A DNA stretch of 64,000 nt from Alligator mississippiensis (Eukaryota; Chordata; Crocodylia; Alligatoridae), in the NCBI RefSeq assembly GCF_030867095.1, contig NC_081832.1, forward strand, positions 60,745,444-60,809,443, written 5' to 3'. Made by a program: the position numbers and the translations under genes. This document shows, piece by piece, positions 14,023 to 48,818 of this stretch. The first letter of the stretch is position 1. Each line of letters begins with the position of its first letter. The notes under the pieces are model-generated. The model saw only the letters and a program-made list of their open reading frames with translations. It was not told where the DNA came from and searched no databases.

Positions 14023-14971
14023 GGCTAGGGACAGACATTACACATAAACCGGTTTAAGTGACCAGAAACTGGTTTACATTTGATGTCTAAAACTGGTCTA
14101 AAACAGATGTTCATTGCACATTAACCAGTTTGAAAATGCCTGAAACCAGTTTGAGATAAATCTGGTTGAATGTAGTATCAGACTTAACTAATTTGGGTCA
14201 AACTAGTTTATGCAATGTCTGTCCCAGACCCCCTCTTGGTTTAAGTTAAATCAGAGTCCCCCAGCATCCTGACATGCTCTCTGGGCTGGGCAGGGCTCTC
14301 TGCTCCACAGCAGGGCTGGCCCCTCCCCTCTGCTCCCTGGCTGGAGCTCTGGTAGAGACTGCACATACAGCGGGGTCTGCCTGGCTTCCCCCTGCTCCCT
14401 CTCTCCCCCTCACCACTCCCTGCTGAAGCAGGGATCCCCCCTCCCCTCTGCCTTACACAGACACCTCTCAGCATTAGGTAGCAGATCACATGCTCGCTAT
14501 GGTCCATGCTGTGGGAGACAGGACAGTGTCAGCTTAGGGCTTTTTGGAGCTAATCAATAGGTAGCTGGTAACGCCCCTCCATTCCTTCCTTGGAAAAAGA
14601 TGTTTAAGAAGAGCTTGAACTAATGAGAGAAGCTTTTATTTTCTTAATGGGCTGATAAACACTGAGTTAGGGGTGATAAACACTGTGTTATGAACTCCCT
14701 GCTGGGTTGCTGGAGGGAGGAAACACTCCCTTATCAGAGCACCCTGCTGGGGCGTGGCCATGCTCCCCTCAGCTCAGCATTGGGGAAAGGAAGAGAGGGC
14801 TATAGCACCCCCTGGTTTCTAGCCTGAGCCACTGCAGGCACGTGCCTGTATTTCTGGAATGAAAATGCAACGTCTATCCACCTTCAAACTGGTTCAAGCT
14901 TTGCAGGTTAGACTAACTTGCAAAGATTGAATCAATTCAGGCTCAGGCTTTTTGAATGTCTGTCCCTAGCC
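14023..14971. mobile_element. Non-autonomous TIR DNA element, copy 1 (949 bp)
   Basis: The ends are inverted copies of GGCTAGGGACAGACATT (17 bp). Inside are several spaced AAACTGGTTTA/TAAACCAGTT-type motifs, a GC-rich centre and a paired GATAAACACTGAGTTA/GATAAACACTGTGTTA repeat. No transposase is seen. A second copy lies at 48052-48818. A hAT-like family is possible, but no clear target-site duplication was found. Confidence 0.8.
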
Positions 14972-17900
14972 CAAGTGACCCATGGACCATAGTTTGGGAA
15001 CCTTGTATCTCACAAGAAGCCAGGCAGGAGTTGCTGCTTGCTTAGCTATGTAACCCAAATGAGCTCTGAGCAGTGACTTTGCTAATCTTGCGGTAGGCGC
15101 AGTGGCTTCTTCCTTCCATTTTACAGTGACTGTGACACTCAGGAGAGGTTCTGTATTGTCAGGTCTGGATGTCACAGGCACAGTATCATAGGCAACCTTC
15201 AGGAAAGCTCTGCTCCACCCCTAAACTGTATCCTTCTCACTTGATCTGGGAGTTCACCTTAGAGGGATAGCAGGCAGATGTTACTTCATGACTCCTTCAC
15301 TCCTCAGCCTCATTGGACAAATTAACAAGGAACTGCACAGGGTGATAAGAATGCCTGTCAATTGGGTCAAACCCATTTCACATCAGTCAAAAAAATACCT
15401 CTTTGAGAGGGGTGGCTTTTGGTCCCTATTGGCATCAGCTGGCTTTGAAATGGGAGGCAGAAATAAAAGGCCCCAGTTCCAGTAGGAGCCCCCATGTGAT
15501 ATCCAATTGTCTTGTTCCAGTTTTTATCTCCACCCTGGCTCTTTCATGGAGGTACTTAGAGAGGGTCAATGTAGCTTCTTATCGGCTGGGCTGCCATCTA
15601 CATGCTACCAGCTTCAAAAGGCCAGGCCATTGATCCTCTTGAATTATTGATAGGGTTAAGGCTACTTAATGCTGTGGACAATGCATAACTGCAATATTTC
15701 TAGCATAGGATAAAGGCAGGAATAAGGAGCTCAGAAGAAAGGATCAGTGAGTAGATCAGCACAATAGGGAGAGGTAGGGCCAGTTGACCTCTTCACAGAT
15801 GCTACATCAGCTATGGGATATCAACAAGCCAGGAGCAATTCCCCTGCCAAAGGGTATCCTTCCCCTAAACAAAGAGGGGAGTCCTCTGCAGTCTGAAGGG
15901 CATCAAGGCTGTTTCATTCCTGCAGCCTCTCTTTCTGGTCAGGAAGTCAAAGTCACAGAGAAGAAAGCAACACCAGAGGAAACAGGACCTCACCCTACTG
16001 TGGGAAGAGGAGATCTGGCACATTGGTTCCCAGCACAGGCAAGGCTGTGAGACATCTGTATCTGTCACTGTGCTCACATGCATGATGATGCCCTCTGTGC
16101 TTCTGCTCCTCCAGCCTACCAAAGACAGGCTGGTGGCTTTGCAGTTGAAGGTAGTGAGTTTGAATCCTAGGATGAGATTTGGCTTGGATGTTGTATGTGG
16201 AAGGGGTTAGAAACATGACGGTTGGCAATTGTAGCTGGAGGTGATGAACAGGTGTCTGGAGAGGGGAGCAGAACATTGGGGTTGTCCCCTGACACCCACA
16301 CTGTCCAAAATTGAGCATGGAAGGTGGTGGGGAGATTGAATCTAACTCTTGTTCTGCTCTTGTAGAAATGAGGGGCAGGAGGGATCACATGAGGAAGAGT
16401 CTTTGTTCCACTTGAGAAGAATCAGTTGGCAGCTACACAGCTTCTGGGACTCAATTCCTTGTGGACCCTGAGCCTGACTAGAAATTGCTGCAGAGAGCAA
16501 CGTACACACTTGTGTGCTCTCGTGTTCCTCTGTGCTCCTATGAGTCCCAATGCATTCTTGAAAGGGTCAGGGTTTGGATCTTAACACAGGAGTCAGGGGA
16601 GTCTTTGCATTTTGCCTCTTGTTAGGCAGAAGCAAGAGGGAGGTGGGAGAATTGTCCTGGGAATGGCTGTGATAGGAGTGGATGAGCCAGATGCTTGGCT
16701 CTTGTTATGTGTCCTGGGAAAGGACCCTGTGTGTGGGAGGGACAAGGTAGATATCGACTCCCTGAATATGGAATGGCTTTAGTTTTCAGTGGTAAATGGT
16801 TTCATAGGTTCATTCTACCATCTGGAGATGTTGCATCCCTGGATGGTGATGTTATTGCTGCCTCTGCAGTAGATAACTGCATGGAATGGTGAACCTGATT
16901 CTGCAATAAGCTATTCCAAGGTGTAAAACAACCCATGACTAATGGTGCTTAGATTGTTAGAGCATTAACTGTTATCTGAGAAATGAGGTTAGACAGACAG
17001 GCCTCTGAAACATGCTTCTACTGCTGTTACTACGCTCAACCTTCCTACCCTTTGGTTTCTTTCACCCACTTCTGTCTTGTCTAGAAAATATGTAAGTTTT
17101 TGAAGCAGGGGCTGTCTTTTGCAGTATGCCCACACAATGGGGTCTTCACCTGTTGGAGAGCTTTGGATACCATCACAGTTCAGAAAAAAATAAACAATAA
17201 AGAGCATATTTGCATAAAAATAATAGCACTGAACGGACTAACTTATCCGAAGCAGAATTGCCAGGTGGGATGTGTAACCATAGGACTTTGCAACCACATG
17301 AGCTCAGTGAAGCTGTTCTAGTTCTTCTTTCCTCCTCTCCAATTCTTATCAGTGGCCTTCACATCTTAGTTTCTGATTAGTCCTAAAGCTCTGCTGGGCA
17401 CTGCCTGGGTCTCCATTTGTTTTTGAAGCAGCAAGCATGCCCATGGAGCTCCATACCAGGAGCAATAATAGTAATTAATTCATTAATTAATAGCCCAAGT
17501 GCCAAGGAATGATAGATACTGACACAGCAGCCCAGGACGTTTGGTTCTGGAGCCTCAAATATTCTCTGCATCTGAAACTGCTTTGTCTCTGTATCAGTTA
17601 ATTAAACAAGCTTGCAGGCTACAATATTTGTTGCAATAGCGTAACATTGTTCCAGGCAGCTTGTGGACACCAGAAACACAGTGGACATGCATGGGTCTGG
17701 CCTGATTTTTCAAAAGAGCAGACTTCCTCTAGCTTCCACTGGAAACAATGAGGGCTGGGGAAGAGGCAGGGTGCAGGGCCTCTGAGCAGGCAGGCAGGGG
17801 GATTCCAGTCTAGTTCTCTTTTGCTGTACTAATTAACTCATTAGTTGCTGCCCTGTTGAGTATTCCTGTACAAAGGACAGTTTCAGTTTTACTCCATGTC

Positions 17901-18229
17901 ATGCACTGAGGGCAGAGAGGGGAAGTAAGCATCTTGCCTGGTGTCATGTGGCAAGCCAAGGCCAGGAGCTCAACCTATACCTCATGATACTAGTGATATG
18001 ATTGAACACCTAGACTATGAGAAAATGCCACCCCACTTCCCCACATAGCTCTGCATTCATTGTGGCACTCAGGTTCTCAGGCCTGAGTTTCCCCTTTCCC
18101 GTTGTAGTTAAGCCATCCTTGATGGGGGCCTGGACCAGAGCTGGGCAAACAACAGATTTCTCAGCTCAGGATCTGAACCAAAAAAATCAGGAAAAAGTGG
18201 TTTGTATTTAATTGGAAATATATATGCAT

Positions 18230-18268
18230 ACCCATACGATACGATATGATACGATGCGATGCAATATG
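18230..18268 (+). repeat. Short tandem ATACG/ATRYG microsatellite
   Basis: Five-base units ATACG, ATACG, ATATG, ATACG, ATGCG, ATGCA follow one another, alternating C/T at one position as expected for decaying CpGs. Confidence 0.7.
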
Positions 18269-18557
18269 TTCCAGCAAAATGAAAAAAACAAAAACCACCG
18301 CATTTTGGGTCAACCCAGAATGCTTTGCTGGGCCCAGCACAAAATGTGTTGTTTCATTCTGGGAGTTATTTAGCCCTGTATTATTAGTATTTTTTAATTT
18401 AAGTCGACTTTAAACCCTATTTCAGAACGACAAGTTTTCTTTGGAAAAAGGTCAAAATGGAACACACCAGTGTTTCCAAAACAAAAAACCTTTTCGTTTT
18501 GAAAATAGTGAAATTAAACATTTTAGCATTTTGAAAATATTTCCCAGCATATATATT

Positions 18558-18590
<33 letters not shown>

Positions 18591-18598
18591 CTGTGTGT
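18558..18598 (+). repeat. (TG)n microsatellite
   Basis: About 13 uninterrupted GT units, then a partly interrupted TATGTGTCTGTGTG tail. Confidence 0.9.
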
Positions 18599-19943
18599 TT
18601 TGCCAATACTTTTCAACGAATTTTCTCCAAATTCACATCTAGTTTTGGAATTTCTGAAATGCCACTTGTCAGTGAATGTAATATATGTCAAATAAAAATG
18701 CCCTGCTTTCATTCTGGGCACCTGTGCCCTGTAGCCTGTTGTTAAGACCTGATGACACAGGGTAGATAGTTCCTTTCCATTGGGACTTCGCTGTAGCAGT
18801 GGGAGTTGATATTTAACCAGGGTTAAAATTTCTGAACCTCAAGGACACAGGATGGGGGTGGGAGGGACAGGAGGCAGAACTGGGCAGGTGTCCTGGCCAG
18901 GACAACTAGCTTGTTGCAATAGCAGCTTGAAAACAAGACAGACAAGCTGCTGGCCCAGTCCCTGCTGATACTGATCTGGCTGAAAACAACCCAGACCTGT
19001 TTTCACAGCCTCAGCAAACAAGCAGCCTCTGGTGTATATATTTGCTGGAGGTATTTGCTTCAGCATTTGCGCTTCCCTCCTGTGAGCAGGGAGCGTGGTC
19101 TGTTTATGGCACAGCTCCTGGGTAACTCAATGACTTCACCATTCACTTCACTGCTGGGAAACAGAGGTTCCCTGGATGATAAGCAGCTCTTAGAAGAAAT
19201 TCCTCTCCTTGTGCGAGGGAGTGGCTGTGTTGTGCCTGCTCACTCGGCTCACAACACGTACACACACACCCATGCTTTCCGATTCCTGGAAGCTGGCAGT
19301 ACTGATCTCCTAAGGCACCAGACTGTCCGGTCCCTCTGGAATGGTCCAAACTGCAAGACCAAGACCTTTCAGAGGGGAAGTAGTCCCCGGGAAATTATGT
19401 TGGGGACCAGCGTGAACTTGTGCTGATGTGCGAACAGGTCAGTACAGCTGCTTGTGCCTTCTGTTTGCCTCCTATCGTGCTTTGCATGCCTGCTGCAGCG
19501 CGTAGTGCGTACCTATGAGGTTCTGCTCAGCTGAGCAAACATAGGTGGGAAGCAAAAGTTTGCAAGTATTTCTGGTAGCTGGGTGCTTGGTATGCAGGCA
19601 CATAGGGGAAATGGGGCTGGGGTTTTCAGTGTAGACTTAGTGGGCTGCTGGAGTGATTGGCACAATGTAAGGACAGAATAAGTTTTGTTTCTTCGTCAGA
19701 AATCTCATAGTTGTGATCATGAAAGGGGAAATGCGGAACAGGAGAGATGGCAACGGCTTAGGTTTGACTGACATGAGTTCAATGTGGGTGAAAGGGGCCA
19801 GCATAAGGCAGCCCTGACAAATGAAATCTGCTGGGTTATTATCCAGAGGATGGCCAGCAGCTGGAAAAACTCCCTGCCCCAGGCACTGATATGCTTCACT
19901 CAGCCCTGACCCAGAGGGTGCGTGGGGGGAAGTTACTCTCAGC

Positions 19944-20238
19944 CAGCGGTTCTCAACCTTTTTAGATTCAAGGCACCCCTGGATAGATTCGAGACACCCC
20001 ATGGAAAATGCCAACTCTTAGTTTTCACTCTTTTTATGCCTACAGAAATATAACAGAGCAGGTTTTCTGTTGCTAAGAACTCAGAAAGGCCACAGCTCTG
20101 GATTTCTATTTGAAATTTCTAGATTTATATTGTGATTCATGTTTCACAGTGCTAACATTGTGCAGCACCCTGTGGCACCCTTAAAAAGATCTCAAGGCAC
20201 CCTAGCATGCTATGGCATCTTCGTTGAGTATCACTGCT
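19944..20238 (+). mobile_element. hAT-Charlie-like non-autonomous element, copy A
   Basis: Starts CAGCGGTTCTCAACCTTTTT and ends with the inverted equivalent GTTGAGTATCACTGCTC. Internal blocks (GGCACCC, AGTTTTCAC, TTGTGCAGCACCCTGTGGCACCCTT) recur at 43954-44274 and, inverted, at 59160-59470. Confidence 0.75.
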
Positions 20239-20339
20239 CTATGATCTACTCAGAAGACCCCTTTCCCACTGGGAACTAGGAACAGAGGCTTCTTACATGG
20301 AAAGGGCTCCCACAAGGAAGTCTACTAGGGACCAGAAAT

Positions 20340-20830
20340 GAAGGCCAACTTTTATGGATGAGGTGGACACAAGTCCAGCAGAGAGCAATGAAAATGGTTC
20401 AGGGGCTGGGGCACATGATTTATGAGGAGAGGCTGAGGGGACTGGGTTTATTTAGTCTGCAGAAGAGAAGGCTGAAGGGGGATTTGATAGCAGCATTGAA
20501 CTACCTGAAGGGTGGTTCCAAAGAGGATGAAGCTGGACTGTCCTCAGTGGTGGGAGATGACAAAACAAAGAGAAATGGTCTCAAGTTGCAGCAAGGGAAG
20601 GTTAGGTTGGATATTAGGAAAAACTCTCTCACTAGGAGGGCGGCGAAGCACTGGAATGAGTTACTGTGGAATCTCCATCCTTGGATGTGTTTAAGGCCCA
20701 GCTTCACAAAGCCATGGCTGGAATGATCTAGTTGGGGATGGTCCTGCTTTGAGCAGTGGGTTGGACTAGACAATCTTCTGAGGTCCCTTCCAACCCTCAT
20801 TTTCTATGATTCTGTGCTTCTATGATTCTA
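20340..20830 (+). mobile_element. CR1 LINE 3' end
   Basis: Carries the CR1 C-terminal coding remnant (YEERLRGLGLFSLQKRRLKG, DLIAALNYLKGG) and the 3' tail: TTGGACTAGACAATCTTCTGAGGTCCCTTCCAACCCT, then ATTTTCTATGATTCT repeated. 5'-truncated, as usual for CR1. The remnant is broken and not a host gene. Confidence 0.92.
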
Positions 20831-20917
20831 CGTTTCACAGAACTGGCTCTCACTAGATTTCTTTTCCGGTTGAATTCCCCAAAATCAAAGCAGCTCAAAT
20901 CATAGACTAATATATGT

Positions 20918-21200
20918 TTCAGCGTTGTTGGTTGTAGTTGTGTTGGTCTAAGGACATAGGCAGACAAGGTTCTTTGGGCAGATGTGATATCTTTTATTAG
21001 ACCAACTAAACAGTTGGGAAAAGTGTTCTTTGCAAGCTTTTGGGCATAAGCACCTTTCTTCAGGCAGACTCTCTCAATGCCTGAAGAAGGGTGTTTGTGC
21101 CTGAAAGCTTGCAAAGAAAAACATTTCCAGCTATTTAGTTGGTTTAATAAAAGATAGCACATTAACGCAAAGAACCTTGTCTGTCCAGGCTAATATATGA
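20918..21200. repeat. Inverted pair of hammerhead-like repeats (palindrome)
   Basis: Two copies of the 2.8-kb repeat family meet tail to tail. The left copy (20918-21067) runs GTTGGTCTAAGGACATAGG ... ATCTTTTATTAGACCAACTA ... AAGCTTTTGGGC ... CTTCTTCAGGCA. The right copy (21078-21200) is its reverse complement down to AGAACCTTGTCTG. Arms of about 120 bp are separated by about 10 bp. Confidence 0.85.
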
Positions 21201-24200
21201 CAGTTTGCCTTGTACTAAGAAAAGGACTTTCCAAAATGCTCAGGACCAAATTTTCATGTGATCAGCATGCAAAACTGGGTTCAACTTACTAGGAGAGCTG
21301 GGGAAAGCAGGTCCTGGACTGAGGGGAGCTGTGTAGAGATTGGATTTTTTGGTTTTCTTGCCAAAGAAAAAATTGGGGCTGGGGGAATTGTTTTGGGCAG
21401 AACACAAAATCATTTAGACTTAGAAGTGCTCTTCTTTGCTTTTTTTTTTTTAAAGCAGAGCTTTAGTAAATTTTAAAGAAATCATTCTTTAAACACAAAC
21501 AGAATAAAATCAGCAAATTGTGCTTAGAAAATGTCATACTAACATTTTTGACTTTTTCATTTTTTTCAGTTTCTTTGGATAAGACCACTCACAATGTGTG
21601 TCAAATGTGTTGAATAGTTTTGGTCAATTCAAGTAGGCATCTTCTGGGGGGGAATGGTCTGAAAAATGTTGCCCTACTCTAAGGAGATCTTTGGAAAATT
21701 TGACCCTAGCATGGCAGCATGTTTCTGTTAGAGACTTATCGCACAACCTGGATCTGCATGCACCAGATATTCCAGGGGAAGCTGAAGTCCACACATGGAT
21801 CTGAATTTTGCCAATGACTCCTAGACCGTTAAGATGGGAATCCAAGTATCTTGTGCTTTCCCCCATTCTGAATTTAGGAATTTTCAACGTTTGATGCCAA
21901 ACTTTGTGACTTGAACCCATTCTTAGTGCATCTGTGTTACAGGAAGCAACAAGCTCTTTTGTTCTGAAAGGACCAGGACACTGGGGAATGCAGCATGGTT
22001 ACATCCAAGTCCACATTTCTGGTCCCTGTAGCTAGACAGATTTGCAGAGATACCAGATAAATGGGGCTTGCTTGTTGTTATTTGCAGTGTAATAGGAGGC
22101 AGTGGCATAATGTTTGGAAGGTTTCAAAGGAGACAAGCTAGCTGCTAGAACAAGGTGTCAGTGAGAATTATGGTCCCAGTTCATAGAATCATGAATTAAA
22201 TCTGGAGGCCAGGCACTGGTGGATATTAGAAGTAGAACTGGATGGGGAAAAGTGATTCCCATTCGTGGAAGAATTCAGCATGTCAAATGTTGCTTTTGTT
22301 CTGATTAGCAACAGCCTCCTGCCCCCTCCCCAAATTTTGGAATTGTTCCCAGAAGGGACTGGTGGCCTGGGGACAGGACAGTCTGCCAAGGAGCTGAGCA
22401 GGGAAACCAGCAGTGTCCCACCCGCTTTGTAGAAATGGATTAATCTCCCTGAAATATTCTGACATAATTTTTCCAGTTGGCCCCAGTTAGAAGTACTGTG
22501 TGCTGGGGGATCACTGGGCAAAATGTACTAGTAACCCGAGGCAGTCACAGCAGCTCTTCCCAGTAGGACACAGGCACTGCTGGGCACGTGTAAATAGGCT
22601 ACGCAAAGGCCAATGTCCCCTTCCATCCCCAGTCACAGTGTTAATCATTACTCTTTATAGGTAGTATTTCAGTAATACCTGTGAGCTGGAGTCATTCTCC
22701 AGTTATGCCATTGTAGCACATTATGTGGCATATAGCGCTATGCTGCAGCTTCCCCAGGAGAAGCACGGGCCCCTCTGACATGGTTAGTTGTATTTTAACC
22801 TTAAGGAAACACCTTTAAACAAGAGCCTGCTCCTTTAATTCTCTTTTCTTGGCTTCTTGTTCCTTCCAGCTGTGTCATGCTCTCTTGCAGCCGGATATGC
22901 CAGATATGACAGTTATTTTAGTAGGCACCACATTTCATTTGAGCTGGTCTTCCTTTCAATCTCAGATGCCTCATAGAAAAACCACAGCAAGCAAGTTATC
23001 CCACAGCTATGGCCAGTCAGCAAAGACCCTTCCTTAAAAGAGTACTCCTTCCTCTTCTCTGAGCACATCTGGAGGTTGCCTGATAGGTTGAGACTAAGCT
23101 GCACCTTTGGTGGAGAAATTTTGCGGAGACCTGCTACCTCGGTACACCTACCCATTGAGGAGAGCCCCATGGAGCTTACCCTGTTAGTCTCAGGCCTGGG
23201 AAAGGAGACTAAACATTTTCATTAAGAATTATGAACAGTTAATGCCTGGCAGTCCTACAACATGTGCTGTACAGGAGACCGGATGAGGTGATCACAGTGG
23301 TTCCTTCTCAGCAATCTGAGCTGAAAATCCCATCTGTACCATTTGGTTGTATTTTGTGCTTATACTGCATCTCAGGGATGTTCTCAGGAGGGAAGTGCTA
23401 ATCACTGGAGGGTACAGGTCCAGCTCCTCATTTCGTGCTTCATGGCAGTATGTCTGTACAGGTTTTGAATTACACTTCGACTCTTGGGGGGTCTGCGGCG
23501 GTGGCAGTCAGAAGGATCTGTCACCGCTGCCGCGTGTGCTTCTTGGAAAGACACGGGGCAGTTCTCATCTCTTTGCGGGGCGAAGGCAAGAGGCTTAGGC
23601 CTCCCACCCCCCCTCCAAGCTCCCTCATAATTTGAACCCTGTGTCTGCATTGCAGGCCACCAGTTCATCCTGGGTACCACTAGCAGCCTGGACGGAGCAC
23701 ATTGTGGGTTAATTTAATTTGCTTATCAGGTGGGTTTTGAAGCCTGTTCTGAGCTGCCAACCAGCACCAGATTGCTACTGCACAATGGGGAGAACAACAC
23801 CTCCCTAATCCACAGCAGAGGTTGGGAGGATTAGTTCATCAATGAGAGAAAAGCAACCCTGGATAGAGGGAGAGAGAAAACACTAATGTAATTACCGCTG
23901 GTGAGACGTGCTTGTCAGAGTCAGGACTCCGGATGGTTCTTGCTGTTCAGGGTGGAGAAGGATGCTGTTTCAGTGCGAGAAAGTGCACTGAAGCCTGACA
24001 ACAGACATAGGGGGCCCAGCTGGCTGCCAGGGATGCCCAAGCAAAGGCCACATGCAGATTTCCCTGTCACTAGCTGAAACATAGAATGCCAGGAATGTGC
24101 AGCCTGGCATTTGAGATACAATCTGGAAAGAGAGAGAGAAAAGAACTACTGGAGTCAGAGGGCTGGCACTGGGCAGCCGCACCGGCCTGGGAGATGGGCC

Positions 24201-24384
24201 CGGTCCCACCCCCGCTTTGCAAATGCAGTGCAGCCGTCAAAAGATGCATTGTGCATTGTGTGTCAAGAGACTGAGTCCCAGGGCTGGTAGGACCGACGCA
24301 CCATTGCAGGGCTGGGGAGTATCAGACTCACTTTCTGCCATTAGAAAGGACACCAGCCTCAGGGCTGGATGGGATGGTGGACAC
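21201..24384. other. Region upstream of SH3TC2 exon 1
   Basis: No exon of a divergent gene was found. Modest CpG-containing GC-rich sequence lies at 23460-23600 and 24160-24240, candidate promoter territory for SH3TC2, without a convincing TATA box. A small CR1 tail relic (TTCATAGAATCATGAATT) is at about 22180. Confidence 0.4.
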
Positions 24385-47048
<22,664 letters not shown>

Positions 47049-48051
47049 CAAACCAAGTTTGTGAGACAGATGATGACAGATCTTCATACCTCATTGCAGA
47101 CAGTTGCCCACATGCCTTCTGAAGCCAAAGCAAATGGCACATGGAAAGTTCTCAATGTCAGCCTGAGAAAAGCAGCCTATTGTTGTGCCATGTTAGCTTT
47201 TCATTTCACAGAGGTTGGCTGTCACATCAGGGGTTTGGGATGTGATGTTTTCCTCATAGCTTGCTCACTGACTTCCTTCTTGGATCCCTTGGAAAACTAA
47301 ACCCTTAGCCTATCAGCAAGCACAAAGCACATACAGAGGAGACACTGCTGCCACACGTGCCCCAGTGTCCCACATTCAGAATGGGCATGCTGCCTGTGTG
47401 TTACCCCACGCCGCAGCTTGGGAGCTCAGTTCTTGGCCTGTTCTAGGGTGGAACTGGTTTCCTGTGCCTTGGGAATGCACATTATTGGGTCTTGCCACTA
47501 GATGGCACTCCAAGAATGCAGCTGATCAGATGGGAAAAGCACTGCCCAAGTGCTGGCAAAGTGTTGAGCTTGGTCATTAGTCTGATGCTTATTTTACAGA
47601 ATACCATCTCCTTCCTGAGTGCTCACAGCCTTGGGCTGCGCACATGGATTGGTGGAGCCAGCGGTGGGGTCTAAGCTGTAATCCCAGCTACATTTTAATT
47701 AGTCAAAGAACATTTTTTTATTTATTTCTATTTGGTTTCACTTGTGTGCTTGTTTTGATGGAGTTGGGAGGTGGGGGGAAAGGGAGAGGCAGGCAGGGGC
47801 TGGTGGCCTGCTACACAACCACCAGGATTGCCTCTGAGGCATTCAGCATTACAAAGCACCATAAACTCCATGAGGAAGAGATGAGAAGGGAAGAAGTATG
47901 TGCCAAAGGCCACTCCAGGATCTGTGTGGATGGTGGGAAAAGGAAAGGCAGGCAGTCCCTTGTGAGGAGAGGGAGAAACTGTCCTCATTAAAGCCACAAG
48001 CAAAGTAGTAGGGTAGAGTCCTGCCTAGCTACAAACAGCTGAGTACCCTGG
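47049..48051 (+). other. Probable SH3TC2 3' UTR and downstream flank
   Basis: No further exon or conserved frame is visible. The first clear polyadenylation-like hexamer on this strand is ATTAAA at 47987-47992, just before a TIR element; whether it is used is unknown. No AATAAA was noticed between the stop codon and this point. Confidence 0.4.
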
Positions 48052-48818
48052 GGCTAGGGGCAGACATTACACATAAGCCAGTTTAAGTGATTAGAAATGG
48101 ATTTAAACCTGTAACAGAATAGATGTTCGGTGCACATAAACCAGTTTGAAAATAGCTGAAACCAGTTTGAGATAAACCTGGTTGAATATAGTATCAGATT
48201 TAACCGATTTGGCTCAAACCGGTTTATGAAATGTCCATCCCAGACCCTTTGCTGGTTTAAGATAAACCAGACTCCCCCAGCATCCTGGCATGTTCTCGGG
48301 GCTGGGCGGGGCTCTCTGCTCCACAGTAGGGCTGGCGCCTCCCCTCTGCTCCCTGGCTGCACCTCCCCCCTCACCCTCACTACTCCCTGCTAAGTAGGAA
48401 TTCCCTGCCTGCCCTCTACCTTGCTGAGGAGGTGTCTGCGTATTAGCTAACAGACCACATGCTGGCTATGGTCCCTGTTGAATCAACAGGTAGCTGGTAA
48501 TGTCCCTCTGTTGTTTTCTTAATGGGGTGATAAACACTGAGTTAGGGGGTGATAAATACTGCTATCAATTCCCTGCTGAGATAATCAGAGCATCCTTCTG
48601 GGGCCTGGCCACACCCTCTCCCCCCCTCCCTCAGCTCAGTGCTGTGGAAGCGTTGGGAGAACTGCTCTAGCGCCTTCCAGCTTTTACCTAAGCCACTGCA
48701 GGCACATGCCTGTATGTCTGGGATGTCTGTGCAGTTACAAACTGGTTCAGCCTAGCCAGGTTAGACTAACTTGCAAAGATTGAATCAATTCAGGCTTTTT
48801 GAATGTCTGTCCCAAGCC
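48052..48818. mobile_element. Non-autonomous TIR DNA element, copy 2 (767 bp)
   Basis: Same family and orientation as 14023-14971: GGCTAGGGGCAGACATTACACATAA at the left, AATGTCTGTCCCAAGCC at the right, and the same internal order (paired TGGTTTA motifs, CTCTGCTCCACAG, GATAAACACTGAGTTAGGGG). It is about 180 bp shorter than copy 1. Confidence 0.82.

Larger units (their letters stand above)
14972..19943. other. Intergenic, no gene recognised
   Basis: Contains a MIR-like fragment at about 17880-17970 and two simple-sequence tracts listed separately. No credible exon was found. Confidence 0.45.

Noticed and set aside
18441-18721. Frames across the TG microsatellite
   Set aside because: Open only because of the dinucleotide repeat (alternating Cys-Val).
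20358-20726. 122-codon frame with RNA-processing-like composition
   Set aside because: Belongs to the CR1 3' end at this place.
24369-24376. Two upstream ATGs as alternative SH3TC2 starts
   Set aside because: Both give an exon 1 in the wrong phase for the rest of the gene, and neither encodes the expected Gly-Cys start.
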